Below are positions 13,901-28,900 of a DNA stretch of 64,000 nucleotides, piece by piece. Below the pieces are notes generated by a model, which saw nothing but the letters and a program-made list of their open reading frames with translations, did not search any database and had not been told where the DNA came from. The DNA is from Setophaga petechia (Eukaryota > Chordata > Aves > Passeriformes > Parulidae), in the NCBI GenBank assembly GCA_024362935.1, contig JANCRA010000012.1, forward strand, positions 7,254,001 through 7,318,000, in the 5' to 3' direction. Each line of letters begins with the position of its first letter. Within the stretch, counting starts at the first letter, position 1. Made by a program: the position numbers and the translations under genes.

Positions 13901-16900
13901 AGTTGAATGTAGTAGATCTCATTTTTGGAGGAGTCACACCAACACCACCTGAAGAATTACTGCAGTACAAAAAAAAAAGTAACCCTACTATTGATTTTGT
14001 TGCATATTATTGATCTTACTTGCATAGGTGGGGACTGCCCAGGGAGGTGATGGAATTCCCAGCACTGGAGATGTTCAAGAAGCAACTGGATGTGGCATTT
14101 AGTGCTGTGGTCTAGTTGACAGGGTAACGATCTATCAAAGGTCTGACTCAATGATCTTATAGGTCTTTTCCAACCTAGCTGATTCTGTGATTATACCTCT
14201 GATTTTCACATGCTTTCCTAACTTGGAACCTATCCAGAAAACCATCATCTGTAGAGATTCTTGTACTGAAAGGTATTTTCACAGAATCACCAGCCCTTCA
14301 AATGGCATCCTAGTCTTGCAGAACGCAAAATCAGAACAAAATCTATGGGATCCAAAATATCCAGGATGAGTGTAAATTGAGAAGGAAACATCAGGCATAC
14401 CAAGACACCTTGTTCACCTACCACAGGAAATTTCTCCTCTGACAAATAGCAGCTCCTGCACTTTGGACTGTGATGTATTTCATAGACATCTCTGCAGTGA
14501 ATATATAGATGAAGCACAGCAACCACAGCCTGGTCACCTTCTTTCCCCATTTTCTCCCCTGCTCTCTCTATTTCATTTTCTTCACAGCTACAAGCAGTCT
14601 GAGCTGAGGGGGTGTTGGTGATAGTCCTGCTCTGGGTGTGAGGTGAGATGCAGCCAGCTGACCTTCAGAAGTCCCTCACAAGCAGGATTGCTATTTGGTT
14701 TTTCTTTCAGAGGTGCTCTAAACTATATAAGCCTGAACTTGTGTTTAGCTTTTCAAGCTGTTGCTTTTATTTCAGATATTAAGAAGGCTTATGTGCCAAA
14801 AGTTTGTCTTATTTTCCCAACTACACCTGCTGTTATAGTAAGAATTTTAATTGGCTACAAACCTTGTCCCAAGATTGCTTTATGTCCACAATCACAGGGG
14901 CAGAAAATCAAAGGCATGAGGTAGTCAAGTTACAAAGGCTGTAGCATCCTGCATCAATGGGGCATAGATTATTGTTGAACTATGCCAAACTGAAACATTT
15001 TGATTTTTCTTTAATAAATTGAAACACTTTCTTATGATTCAGGACTATGAGAATAAAAATATTTTTATCTTCATACTCAGAAAAAAATGTGCTTAGGATT
15101 TTAACCCAACTGAACTGAGATGAAAACAAACCCCAGAATTTCTTGCAGGTTGTAAATCATGATTTTTTTTCAACCAGTTCTTGCTGTGTAAAGGAGGTGT
15201 GAGCTTGAGAGTGATGAGGCAGCTCTGGCCTGAAAGAGGTCTGTTTTCTTTTGAACAGTTTTTCCAGGTGAACATGGTGTTAATAGAGTTTCCTAATGGC
15301 TCATCTGGGAGTTAGTTAGAAGCTAGGAAAGGAATGGGAATTTGCAGGTCTTAACTTGGATATTTCTTCATACAGAAATTTGCAGAGGATCACACCTTTT
15401 GGTGTAGGGTTACTCCCAAGACATGTAAATTGGCACTCAGTGACTTGTCCTAAATGAGAAAGTTAAAGCCAACTCAACTGCTTTTAAGTATTTGGGCAGT
15501 TTAACAGGCAGAGATGATGAGGTAAGCCAGGGAGGGTCTGCCAGTGGAGGACTAAGGAGTAGTCCCAGATTAAATGCATGTTATTTGCTTCTGTCAGCTG
15601 ACTTCACAATCCAGCAGATGTAGAACTACGGTTTTGAAACACTAGATTTAATCTTCCCATTAAAAAGCAGCAGCCAGGGAAAAGCCTCTGAAACCCCAGT
15701 CAGGTACTGGAGAAGTACCAGTGAAGTGATCTACCTCAAGATGGGTATTAGCAAAAATTTCTTCACTGAAACAATTCTCAGGCATTGAAACAGGTGGCCC
15801 AGGGAAGTCACCATCCCTGGAGGTATTTAAGACTTGTAGATGTGGCCTTTGGGGCCGTGGTTTAGTGCTGGACTTGGCAGTGCTGAGTTAACAGTTCCAC
15901 TTGATCTTGGAGATCTTTTGCAACCTAAACAATTTTTTCATTCTTTATTTCCAAAGTTTCCAGTATGTTTTCATAGTATGAGATACTGTCTTGTGAATTC
16001 CTTTCCACTGAACAATAAATGTATAATTTGATAAATGTAACATAATGCTGACACATAAACTTTTAGTTATTGTATAAGGTGTTAACAGAAAAAATTAAGT
16101 TTTACTTTCTATTTTGTGGTTTAAATTTTTTATCTGCATTGTGCAGTCATCTTAACCTTTCAGTAATGTTTCACTGTGGTGATGAGAAACTTTTATCCCC
16201 CCCAGTTATTGCTGTTGACATCTTTGACAAGTCTAATTTCACGGGAGCTAGAATACCACGATTTCATGAGATTAAAGAAGATTACCCCAAAGATTTGGAG
16301 TCATCTGTTGTCTTCCCTGATACTTTATTCAGACCTTCAGAAAGGAAAGGTAAAACCCTTCTGCTGCTGTTTGGTGAGCAATTATGGGCAGCTCCCAGGG
16401 AGTGTGGTGGATCCTCAGGGAGCAGAGTGGTAGTGGGGTGAGAGCAGGGCAATTGTCTGCACAAGTGAGCATTATTTAGGGATGGAGCAGCTGTGCATAC
16501 TTGTGAGGCATTTTGCCTGCCGGCAGCGATGGAGGCATGGGGGGCTGTGGGACTGGCTGTACCTGTCTGTCAGGTCTCGCCTGCAGCCCCTCAAAGCCCT
16601 GTCAAAGCAGGAGAAATGCTCTGCCTCTGTTCCCACCGGGATGGGGTGGGATGGGATGGGATGGGATGGGATGGCTGCCCAGCGCCTGCAGTCCCACAGC
16701 TGCCTTCCTCCAGCCCCTGCAGAGATGGAGGGAGGTGGTGTGAGAGACAGACAATCCAAATCTGGGAGCTCAGAGAGGTGTTATCATACCTAGGCAGCAA
16801 GGAAAAAGTCTTGAGCTGGATGATCAGGGAGAATACATGGGGGAGTACCTGCTTCCCAGTGTCTCTGAAGTATCCCAAGGTTGCTGCAAAGCACCACAAG

Positions 16901-19900
16901 GTTTTTGGGCAAAGGGAGAGATGGTAACTCAAAATTCAATAGATGTGCCATTGTTGAATGTCTTCTGATTGAGGAAACAGTAACTCTCCTGAAAATAATA
17001 GATAATATGCTAGTACAGCTTTATGACTTTTTGCATAGAAACAGATTATGTTTCTATCTGCTATTTCTATCTGCTTCTATGATTTGTATCTTTTCTGTAA
17101 GTCAAAAGAGAATGGGAATTTTAAGAGAATCTTCCAAAACAGAAAACTCATTAAATGACAGAATTAGCAGGGAGAAATCTCATGTGAGTAGTTGATGGGT
17201 TCATTAATACTAGTTTTGCCATATATAAGCCTACATGCAATTTAACAGCTTGCATAATGTTTTAATGTTCTCCTGAGTTATGCATGGGATACTTATATAC
17301 TTATGGACCTTTTAGCTTAGAAATTGCTTATTTTATAGCTAGACTAAATGGCTTTTCACTGTTCAATGGTTATTTGATTATCAGCTATATAACTATGAAT
17401 TGTGCTGAAATTTTATTAAAAATATCAAGTATAACATCAGAAGCATGCTGAGTGCTCTAAGCCTGGAGTTGTAAGAACTCTAATACTATTGTATCTTGGC
17501 AAGTAAAATTACCAGTTTAAATGGTAGCTCTGAAGTTGTGTGCAAAGAATTTCATATTTGTGTTGGTTCCATAGCAGTGCCCACAATGAAACTTTCAAAT
17601 CAGAAAATACCCTCTAAGTTGAACAGCGAAGTGTTCAGCCCTGAGAGTGCTTTTGCAAAGAGGAAGAAGCGACACCCAGACATTGAGACACATCACACTG
17701 TTGCCATGGTCATTATATACCGATCCCTGGGACACCTCCTGCCTGAAAACTATGATCCTGACAGGAGGAGCTTAAGGTAAACCCCAGACCTGTTTGTGAA
17801 TTGTTCAGGTCCCTTCTTCTGCTCTCTGAATGTGTGGGGGAGACAGAGCTGCATTTATATTGGCCAAAATTCATCAATGCTGCTGTTCTCACTGCAGTAC
17901 TGCCTCATGTCCTCCTCTGGCGTACAGTGGGAGAATAACCAAGCCAGAAGTTCCAGCAGTTTTTGGAAACACATCTGTATGGAAGGCTGTTGGTACACCT
18001 GCCTCACTTTCTGAGCAGAAGCAACCTGAGATCTTCTATTTGCAGAATGTGGCTTTGCATTTTGATGTGTAGATCACCATGCAATTTTTCTCCTTGTGCA
18101 GATTGCCAAATCGCCCTATCATCAACACACCTGTAGTGAGCACAGCCATTCACAGTGATGGGGAGTTTCCTCCCAACCTGGTGGAAAAGCCTGTCATAGT
18201 GGAGTATGCCATGCTGGAAACAGAGGAGAGGACAAAGCCTGTCTGTGTCTTCTGGAATCACTCCATCACGTATGTCTCCTGCTTGCTTTAGGGCTGTGAG
18301 TGACACCGTCTGAGTAGCAGAAAACTCCTGCCCTCATCCTGGGAAGATAATTCTGCAGGAAACCCTGTCTTGGTCTGTCTGTTCAACTGACAACTGATTT
18401 TTGGTGGAATAGAGCCATGTAGTCATTTCCCACCAATCTGAGAAAAATGAAAATAATTATCATAACTCCTCAAACAAAGGATTAGCCATGCGGTTTCTAA
18501 GAAACACAGAGCTGTCATGTCTTTCTGCAGGGTTAATTTTCACCCAGAAACAATAAATCCCACAATTTCCTTATATTTGTCCATGCTGTTTTCCCACAGA
18601 TGTATGTCTGGACAAGCATAGTCCAACTCCAGTGCCTGAATTCATGGCTTGCCTGAGGTCTATAAGTCAAGATTTTCAGGAGATGATTCAGCTCTTCCAT
18701 GGGCTGAATCTTCTCCTGTTACACTCCACTGACTTTGGACAGAGTAAATAGCAAACCTTGGTACCTCAGCCAGGGCCAGTGCAAAAAATTACAAAACCAG
18801 ATCTTCATTTTGGTAGAAATGAGGACTGAGGTTTCTCAGATAAAACTGGGAGAAAAGATTATGAATTTCTGAATCACAAATTTTTGACTCAAAAGTCAAC
18901 GCAAAGCCAGTTGCACTGGTAAGAAACTTAACTTTCATTTCACCAACTATTGTGGATTATGCTTTCATTTGTTTTAGTGAAAAAATGGAGGGAGTGGAAA
19001 TACCTTCTTGGGGACATTAGACCTCTTCAGTTTATGGAAAGCAATTGTAATGTAGAAGCAGAATATGAGAGAGTATTTGACTGTCTAGGAGGGGAGTGTT
19101 AGGAAAAAGATGAAATGTTCTGAGAATCATTCATTTAGGTCTTTTGTATTCAGTAAAGTTCAAGATAAAGACATCTTTTTCTTGAAAATGAGAAAAATTA
19201 TATGAACTGGAACTGTATATGCTGATGTTTCATTGGTTTTATGGCATTGTGGAAACAGCACAGTCATGTTGGAAATATTTCAAGGGTGTGGATAAAACAA
19301 AAGAAAATGTTTTGAGAGGTAACCAAATTCATATTGTGCTTTCACAATATTATAAGTATTACATATATATTGCAGTTTCCAGCTACAAACCCAGGTACAC
19401 ATTGAGAGGATGACATGGTCTGCCCAGGGCAAAAGGAATAGCTGTTACTTGTCTCCTAAAAAACCCAAAATTCTAGTAAACCTATGGAAAAATCCATTAA
19501 AAGGCAATATCCTGTGCTGGAAATAAAACAGCAAACTAACTAGAGAATGTGTGCCTCCTAGTTAAGACTTCAGGAGATTATATCATTTAAAGGATCGAAG
19601 ATGCAACAGAAATCTCTTATCTTCACAGTAATAAACTCTTCATTTGCCCACATGTGAAGTAGTGGTTTTGCTTGTATGCACTCTGTCAATCTGCTGATTG
19701 TGAGGGAATGGCAAGTCCTTTTTCATAAATTTTTAAACATTGTTTGAGCTTGAATAACTCATTAGCTCTGAAGTGATTCATGTGTTAGCTATTTGCTGGC
19801 AACTTCAGTGGCATTGTTATCTGTGTTACGTCTTCCTACAGCCACAATTGAAAAGCAGCTCTTACGTGGCATGTAATAATGAAAGAGCTTTTAGAAAGAG

Positions 19901-22900
19901 AGTACTTTTTGAAAGGAAGGGATATTAAAATTTAACAAATATTTTATTGCTGAGTGAAAAAGAGGTCTTGTCATATTTAATTGAAAAATCTTTCAGTAAC
20001 TGCAAGACCATTTTTATTATTCGTTAACTTCAGAATAGAATAATTAATATTGATACAAAATAATTTCTGAAGTCACTGGATTTAACCATAACTGCACAAG
20101 GAAGAATTTTAAGGCAGCAGTTCCTCCCCATTGTTAATATAACAGATCTGGTATGAAATATTATTTATTAGAGAAGGTTTTAACCTTTCCTTGTGTACTT
20201 TTCAGAGGAACTGTATAATGATATCATATTATTGCTGAAACATATTTCACATGACTCAAAAACATGTGTCCCTCTATGGTTCTGGTGTTATTTACCTTAG
20301 TTACAGACATTTTGTTCGGTGCAATCTCTTTCCCATATTGGTTGGGTGGCCACTGACCGAAAGGCACATTTTAAATTTTTTGTTTTAACTCAAAACATAC
20401 TGTTATAAATCCACAAAATCTGGCCAGATGTCTTATCAAAAACTACTTCAACTGAAGGCCTTTTTACTTTGATAGTACTCTTTCAGGCAGGTAACAGCTG
20501 TAGATAATTCTGCCCTGGTACTTGCAGTCCTCTCTGGTTGTGCAGCACAAGCTGCCACAGAGGGCAGTGGAAGGTGAGGGGAGATTGGAGGATGCTGCTC
20601 AGAAATGCCTTTTTTCCCCACAGGATTGGCGGGACAGGTGCCTGGTCCTCCCGAGGGTGTGAGCTGTTTTCCAGAAACCACAGCCATATTGCTTGCCAGT
20701 GCAACCATATAACCAGCTTTGCTGTCCTCATGGACATTTCCAAACGAGAGGTGGGTGATGTCAGGCTCGTGATTTTTGGAGACTTTGGTTTTCAAGGGCT
20801 TTGGCTCAGAGCTTGAGCTTTGTGTGTGACCCAGGGCATTGTCAGTAGATCAGTCCCAGTGTTAGGAGTGTGTTGCCCATGCCTGGCAGCACCTGCCACT
20901 GGGTTTGCTGGAAGGACCTTCCCACTTGGTTGGTGCATCCTCTGGGTGCTGCCCATACACACTCAACGTGTTTAGCAGCTAAAGATGTGGCATCACCCAC
21001 TGCTGTTGATCTCTAAGTAAATCTGTATATTGGCTCAGTATAATGAAAACATTGGCATCCTGAGTAGTAGATTTGATTGGAGGAAAAGGAGGTGAAAACC
21101 CCCAGAGTTCCTGTCAATCTGTCTTTCTGCAGAATGGGGAGGTGCTTCCTCTGAAGATCGTCACTTACACAACCGTATCCATCTCGCTGGCGGCTTTGCT
21201 GATCACCTTCATTTTGCTGGTCCTGATCCGCACACTGCGCTCCAACTTGCACAGTATCCACAAAAACCTGGTGGCTGCCCTCTTCTTTTCAGAGCTTGTC
21301 TTTCTTATTGGAATCAACCAGACTGAAAACCCGGTAAGACTTGCTCTGTGTTCATTGCTAGAGTTGTTCTCAAGCTTTGAATCAGGGGGTTCATATTGCA
21401 GCTTTTACCTTCTCCCATCTGTTTCACTTTCTTCTCTTTTTGGCTTCTTTTTAGCTTCAACACTTACTTGAAAAACATCAGATTTTTAGTGTATTCATGT
21501 GTGGTTGATAACATTAATAGCAATGGCAGGCAATAGGACTATATCTTATTTTCAGAGAACATATGACAGCAGCCCTGTTGAAGGTTTATCCCAGGAACTG
21601 AACCTTAAATACTGATTCTTTCCTTCCTTTCCATTAGTGTGTTTTCTGTCTTGCTTTGCCTGTTCAGTAGGAGGCTGTCCAGTTTCTCCTGCAGCAGGTA
21701 CCTCCCAAGTCCAAATGGCTCCTGGTGTTGACTCACAGGCTGTCGATGATGTGGTGCTGCTCAGGTGCTAATATGCACATTGTGCACCCACTGGCCTTTC
21801 TGGAGAAGCCACTTACCAGGCGTGGGACAGCTTGCTACATCCAAGATTCAGTAGGAGACCTGTCAGTTTGCTTTGTGCCTTACAGACATCGTGGTTGTTG
21901 GCTTCAGCCCATCACACCTGTTGACAAAACTTAGTGCAAGGATCTCCAGCTTTGTACATGTCAAGAAATGCAAGTTATTAATAGATTAAGTATGAGATAG
22001 ATATACACCACACATGAAGTGTGTTCTGTACTTAAGACCTCATTGCTCTCTTAACCTTGTGGCATTTTATGTAGTCTTGCTGCTGTTCTTAGTAACACCC
22101 ATCCCAAAAGCCATGGCTGCTATTCAGACAGGTAAGAGACAGACAAGGGCTCCAGGACTGCCAGGCTGCACAAGCACCTGTGCCAAACAGGCTGGACACA
22201 GATGAGGGATGTCATGCAACAAAGTGTATGTCCTTAATAGATAGGAAAAATATTCAAAATGTTACTTTAGGGATTATCTGAACACAGTGAAGAAAATTTA
22301 TCTTCTAGAAATCCATTAATGTACATGTTTCAATCTAATTTTTGAGAGGGAAGTACAGTGTTGAGATCAAAACAAAACAACAGCAATAAAAAAATCATGC
22401 TGATTTCACATTATCCAAGCAGCAGAAATAGGAGAATACGCCTACATTCAATGAATATCATCACCATCGTGGTAGTGACACCGTGGTGCCTGAACACACA
22501 GCCTCATTTGCTGTATAACTTAATCCTACTGTCACTCTGGCTTCTAATATCCACTTGAGCTATAACATGCATTTTTAAAAGTATCTAACCTTGACTAATT
22601 TCAGCTTCCAGTAACTGAGTGCTGACAAGAACTTTTCCTAGTAAATTTGAGAGACCTCTCTTATAAAAATTGTCTTGCCAGGAAACCTCTGTTTAATAGT
22701 ATTTCTTTTGGAAAACTGTATAAAACTAAGCTGATGAAATTATTCCATTTCTGAGATTCAGGTTAGTCTGCTGGGTTTTTTTCTGGCCTTCTTCTCCCAT
22801 TTTACCTTTTGAAAAACTGTGAATGCCAAACTGGATAAAGCTTTCCAGCTAGTTGCATCACTTCCAATTCTGTATACCAATATTCCCCTTTACCAGGAAC

Positions 22901-25900
22901 TCAGGTCCTTTATCTGCTGCTGTGGTGAGCTCTTCTGCAGTGACCTGCCCTCTGGGATATGGTCTCATGTCATGTGTGAACTTGTGTTGTCTTTGTTTCC
23001 TTATATAAATGTTTGCATACTAAAATAACTTTGCTGAAAGGAGCTCACCTTGCCAATTGATACACAGCACTCTGTGTAACTTGACCTTTCCCATGCCTTG
23101 CTGAGCACACCACTCATTTTTCTCTGCATTTCACTGGCAAGAGGTAGTTTCAGTTCTCCAACATATCTACCGAGGAGTTGGGGGCCAGGTCCACATCCCT
23201 ACAGAATTTTACCAAAAATTATGTCATAAATGATGGCTCCTCATTTCCAGATTAATTTCATGAAGCACCAAGCAGAGGTTTATAAAGGTTGTAAAACAGT
23301 TCATTACATCAATACCACAAGTCCTAATGGTAGTACTTGGTGAGATTGTTCTCTTTTACTCCTCATTTCTGTGCTTTGGGGCTCATGGTGTGATCATGTC
23401 CTGTAGGGTTACCAGGACTCAGTGAAACACCCCAAACCTTTAAACCATTTACAAAGATCTTTAATTTATAGAATGTATTTCATACAGCAGAAAGCTGCTC
23501 CTTACAGCCTACCCAGACAATTTGAGAAGGTAGGAGGGCTATAAGCCATGTCTGCTTGAGACAATTATTCATCTGTCTGTATGGAATGAGAGTTGTCTAA
23601 CGATTCATGCACTGATGAACATAAAGAGGTAAAGAATGCTGAAGCACAAATAATGCTGTGCTGCTTGGCACCCAGCCTGGCTTTTATGGGTTTCTGTAAA
23701 TTAACAGTCACATTTCTGGGTGAGGTTTTAATCTTTCCCTGGACTATTGATAGAAAGTGATTTATTTTCTTTCTTTTTTCTTACCTGAAAAAGGTAATGT
23801 TCAGGGCAGCACTCTACTCATAAGCATGTGAGAAGAGGAGCAAGAAAAGCACTACTTACACAGAGGGAAGAAAGATGGTTTATTTAGTGAGCCACATTTT
23901 CAATAACACGTGATGTTATAATAATGCTGGTGTAGTAAGTGAATCCAGAAAGTTGGCAGTCTTTGTATGATTTTTTTGCTCGGCAAAGAGGTTAAGTGTA
24001 CATTAAACAGGGAAATGTACATATCTGAGCATTACACCATGAAAAACCACTAAAAAGTCATGCCAGAGTCTGAAAACAGGGTCAGTGCTGCACAGGAACA
24101 AAAGGTTACAAAACACAATGTAAAACATTTTCAAACAAAAACTGAATGGTTGCACAAAGTTCTCTTAATTCAAGCTTATCAACAGATCCTTGGCAAAATT
24201 CTTTGTTTGGCTTCTGAAAGGACAAGGTTAATTGCAAGACTGCAATTCAGGTGTCAGATGCTTGTGGTCATTCTTGTTTTCACTCATCAAACTGTTAAGT
24301 TGGGAGAGAAAATTAGTTAGCAGATATTACAGAAGGGCAAGTATCTGAAGGTTTCAAGGTGGGTATTTGATCACAAAGATGACTTCAGCTACCAGTGTGC
24401 CCATTGTAGCTGTTACTTTTAGTCTGACTCTGGACCTGGTCTCTGATTTCACAAGGTCCTTAAATTTTGCTGCTCTCAGCCTGACAGAGCTTAGTGATCC
24501 ACTTTACTTTAAAAAAGCAAAATCTCTCATGGCATGAGCAGTTCTTCTTAAACTCTGAAAAACTTAATTAAAGGCAGTATATTTGTTCTGCCAAAATCTT
24601 TTTATTACATTTGCCATTAGCTACACAGGGGGAACGAGTGACTCACCGGGTTGTGATTCAGAAGAGCAATTCTAATAATCCTGCCCTTTCCCTTCTGCAG
24701 TTTGTGTGTACTGTGATTGCCATCCTCCTGCATTATTTCTACATGAGCACCTTTGCATGGATGTTTGTGGAGCAGCTCCACATCTACAGGATGCTGACTG
24801 AAGTGAGGAACATCAACTTCGGGCACATGAGGTTCTACTACGTTGTTGGCTGGGGCATTCCTGCCATCATAACAGGTACCCTCAAGCATCCCAAAAAAGC
24901 TTAGTTTCCCTGCCATGTTCACTGGCCAGGTTCAGGGAAGTTACCCCATGCCAGACAGCTATGGGTGTTTTCCTGAAGCAGAGCAGCACTGAGCCACATC
25001 TAGCAGAAGTCAGCCTGAGTTTGGCAGATCTGTGTACCAAATGTTTGTTGCCCTAGCTGGAGTGATACTGATGGTTATCCAGTAACAGAAACATAATTCA
25101 ACAGATTAAACCAGGACTTGATAACATTGTTTGGGAATAACAGTATTTTTATTTGAACAACTTTGCCAATAGCTTTCAGAAATTTTCCTTCGCTGTGCTG
25201 GTACCTCCAGATATGGACACACGGTCTCTGAGGTAACTGCAGTGGCTTCAGAAGCAATGCTGCCTGCCCACAGGACATTACTGCCCTTCACTGGACATTC
25301 CCACTGCCTACGGTCAACCAGCAGTAAATACTTCTGAAGGGAATTTCAGTGGCTCTGTTTTATTTGGCATAAAACCAAGCTTTGAATACTAAAGCTGCCT
25401 TTTACTTAATTTCAGATACAAAGGCTGTAACTTTCAGCTGAGGAAAAGTAATGAAAATCTGGAGGCAGTAATCTTTTAAACCAGTCCAGAGTGATCTACT
25501 GGAACACATCCATCTCCACCCTCACCATGCCTATTTTTGCCACAGACATTTCCAGTGTTACCCTAAGCACACAGTGCTGTGTTAATTCAGGCAGACAGCT
25601 CCTCAGGAACTGTGCTTCATGGAACAGTTGGAGTGGGCATTTTTGGTTCAACTGTTTCAGCATGTATCTGTTGCCATATGGGAAATCACATCATAGGCAG
25701 GCAGTTAACTTTTTTCCAATTATTTTTATTTTTACAGATAATATCATACTGTCAGCAATGGCAGAGGTTTAGATGTCTCTTAGATCAAACAAATAGCTAT
25801 CACTCATGCACACTTGCAAAAATATTATGGAACAAGTTAGATTTAAAAATAAATGCTTGTTCTTTTTTCTGTGTGTTTTAAGAAGGTGTAATACAAAACC

Positions 25901-28900
25901 ACAGCATAGGCTGGTATAGGTTAATTCTCTTCAGGGAGCTGGTCAGTTTTTCCATGTCATTTTGTGCCTAATAATTTCTAATTCTATCAGCTTATAGTAG
26001 TAAGCACAGCCCAGAGGGCTCTGCCATTTTAGACGTATCCCAAACACTTAAAACAGAAATTGTCCTTGAACTTCTGAAGCATTTCAGACCTGTGTGACAT
26101 TTACCAGTACATACAGGACTACTGCAGTATTTTCAGGAACACTGAAATGCAATCAGATATTTGGCAGCATCATTTCTAGGAGAAAAGAAGTATCATTAAA
26201 TAACAAAACTAATTAAATTTCAGACCTCATTATCTTTAGAAGAATTTTGTTGGAAGGAGTTTCTGCTTAAGGTTCCTTTCTCTCCTGAAATCTAAATTCA
26301 GACCTTCTCAACAGCGGTATTATGCAATTTAAATATCACAAGCACACCATTTTTACATTTTCTACTTAGTCTCTGTGATATGGAACTATTTTGCACTTTT
26401 GAAACTTTCCTGGTTGTGTCCTGCAATTCAATCCCCAAACCTACTGAATTTGCAGTTCTGTTTAAATGAAAAGTCAGATCCCTATTACTGAGAAAGTCTG
26501 GGGATTTTGTGAAATGAAAGATAAAGAATACTAAGCCTTCAGTTTGGCCTTCCAGGCTTATAAATCATGTGAGGAGAAAATTGTTTCATCATAAATAGAA
26601 TAATGTAGGATTTCTTGCCTCTAGACAACTTGTTACTGTACATATTTTAATTAAGCTTCTTTATAGATTTTAATTTATAAACAGCAAAAAGGTTCCAACT
26701 TCATAACATGAATCCTAAACATTATTTAAATTGCTTTATGAGAGAAGGATTGTTTCTTTTTCTTAGTTGTGGTATGGGAAGAAATTTTAGTCTTGGAACA
26801 TGTAGAAGACTTTTTTATTTTAAAGACAAATACAATTTCATTTTCATCATAACTATCCTGAGAGGAGGAAACCCCCCCCCCCAAACTACAGTAACAGTGG
26901 CTTTTTGTGTATTATTTTTTCTACTTTCTATGCTCAAACTGATATTCATTTCAAACTGGGACATAGTGGTCCTAAGCCACCTGTGATGGGATCAAGCTCC
27001 TTGAAGATGGGAACCTTGGCCTTTAGAGGGGCATAAAACTCAGTAAAATGTTTGCTCCAATGTGGAAGATCCACATTTAATCACAGCAGAGAAATGCAAA
27101 TTGCATGAATAAGAATAGGATAGAAGCTGGGAGAAGGTTTACAGCCATCAAAAGAGTGGGGATCTGGAATAGTCCTCCATTGGGACTGATAGTGGAACAT
27201 TTTAAATCAGCTTTAAGCTTGCTCATTTTAAAGTGTAGTTTGATCCATCTTGGAGAGGGATTTTATTACTTCCTTGCCACAGGAGCAAAGGGCTGGATTT
27301 GGCACTCAGCAAGACCCCCCCAGTTCTGCCGGTCTCTGTGGCAGCATGCTAACTGCTTGACATATGTGTGTAGTGACTGCTTTGCCATGGAGACTGCAGC
27401 CCTTGTGTTAAAGCAGTTTCTTACAGAGCCCTAAAACCAATATCCCCCAGAAACTGCCACTTTTCAAATCCTAAGCAAAACAAATAATCAGGATAGAATT
27501 GAGGCTGTCCCACATGGCTGCTGAGCCCTCAAGGGCTCAGAAGGGTCGAAAAATGCTTCTCCTGTAGCCCTTGGCACACTCCTGCGTGTGTGCTGGGGAT
27601 GGGTGCTGGTCTCCACAGGACTCTTGGCCATAGGACCAGCCCCAGTTCCTGCAAATGTTAGCAAGGTATCACTCAGCTTGCACACTCAGTCTGTTAAGGG
27701 CAGCCAGGCTGCAGAATTTAGTTGATGTGCCAAAATATTTCTCAGTATTACATTGCATTGGCTTAATTCTGCCTTTGAGTAAAGTGTTATTTCATGTGTT
27801 GTTGACTGCAGTAATATTTGAATCATGTACCTGAAGACTGCAATTTGCCCCATTTGCTTAATGGGGAACTTCAGGGAGGATTTTGAGAGTGAAAAAACAT
27901 TGCTGTCTGCCAATTACTCATACAGCCAGAGTCCCATTAATGGGCAAATCCAGTCCTGGGAAGCAGACTGTATCCATAGAATTACATCTGTATAAAATAC
28001 TTTATGGTCCCTTAATCATTTATGGCTAATTCTTTCTGGATGGCAACTGCTTAAGGGGGTGGTGGAAGGGCCAATGGGAGCAGGAAGAGAGACTAGTCCT
28101 ATCTCATTCCACATTTCAGTGAAAACAGATCCAATATCCACTGCTTTGCCAAATAGCCAGTTTAGTTTTCATAGACCATAGGCCTGTACCAGATGTGAAT
28201 ATTGGCTGTGGGCCAGTTCTAAGCAGCAAGAGTGAAATGCAGCTACCTTTCTCAGTGTCCTTTCATCAAAGCATGCAGGCTTCAATTCAGAAAAAGATGA
28301 CTCTAAATGCACGAGCTCATGGCCCTGGGTACCCCCGTGCCCAGACAGCATGCTGCAGCCACCTGCCACATGCCACTGGCCACAGGGATCATTTTCTGTG
28401 CCCTGGAGAGGGGAGATCTCTGCAGACAAGGTACACCTGTCTCAAAGAGGGGAAAGGATCTTTGCAGGAATTACAGGGCTCATTAAAAGAGCTTTAAACC
28501 AGGTTTGAAAGGAGAAAGGGGTAAAACCAAGCTCACTAGAGGCAACTGAGGGCAGAATGCCAGTGTTTGTGGGATGGTGTGCTAGTGACTCCTTCTGTCT
28601 GCCATCTCAGTGGAGGCAGGGCTTGGAGATCCATGTGGCAGCAAAGACACAGGTGTGTCTGTGTTAGGAACCATTGGGACAGTTACCTTTGTTAAGGGGC
28701 GTTTTGACTATCTAGAGTTTGATGTTGGTGGTAAAAGAGTTGAGTGTTTATGGGTAAGAATCATCAGGAAGGATGAGACAGATACCATGGTGAGTCCATT
28801 ATAGACCATCCAACCAGGATGAGGAGGCAGAGGTCTGTTAGAGGCCTAACTAACAGAGTCTCTTGGGAGGCAGTCATTAAGGGCAAAGGAGTCCAGGAAG

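Larger units (their letters stand above)
8443..17574 (+). other. CELSR1: CELSR1 introns between exons 8 and 13
   Basis: Introns 8443-10182, 10278-10579, 10790-13416, 13601-16205 and 16350-17574. Apart from two CR1 fragments and one G-rich microsatellite, listed separately, I see only AT-rich intronic sequence and no convincing gene on either strand. Confidence 0.65.

Noticed and set aside
26870..26882. C homopolymer
   Set aside because: Simple mononucleotide run of no clear meaning; prone to sequencing error.
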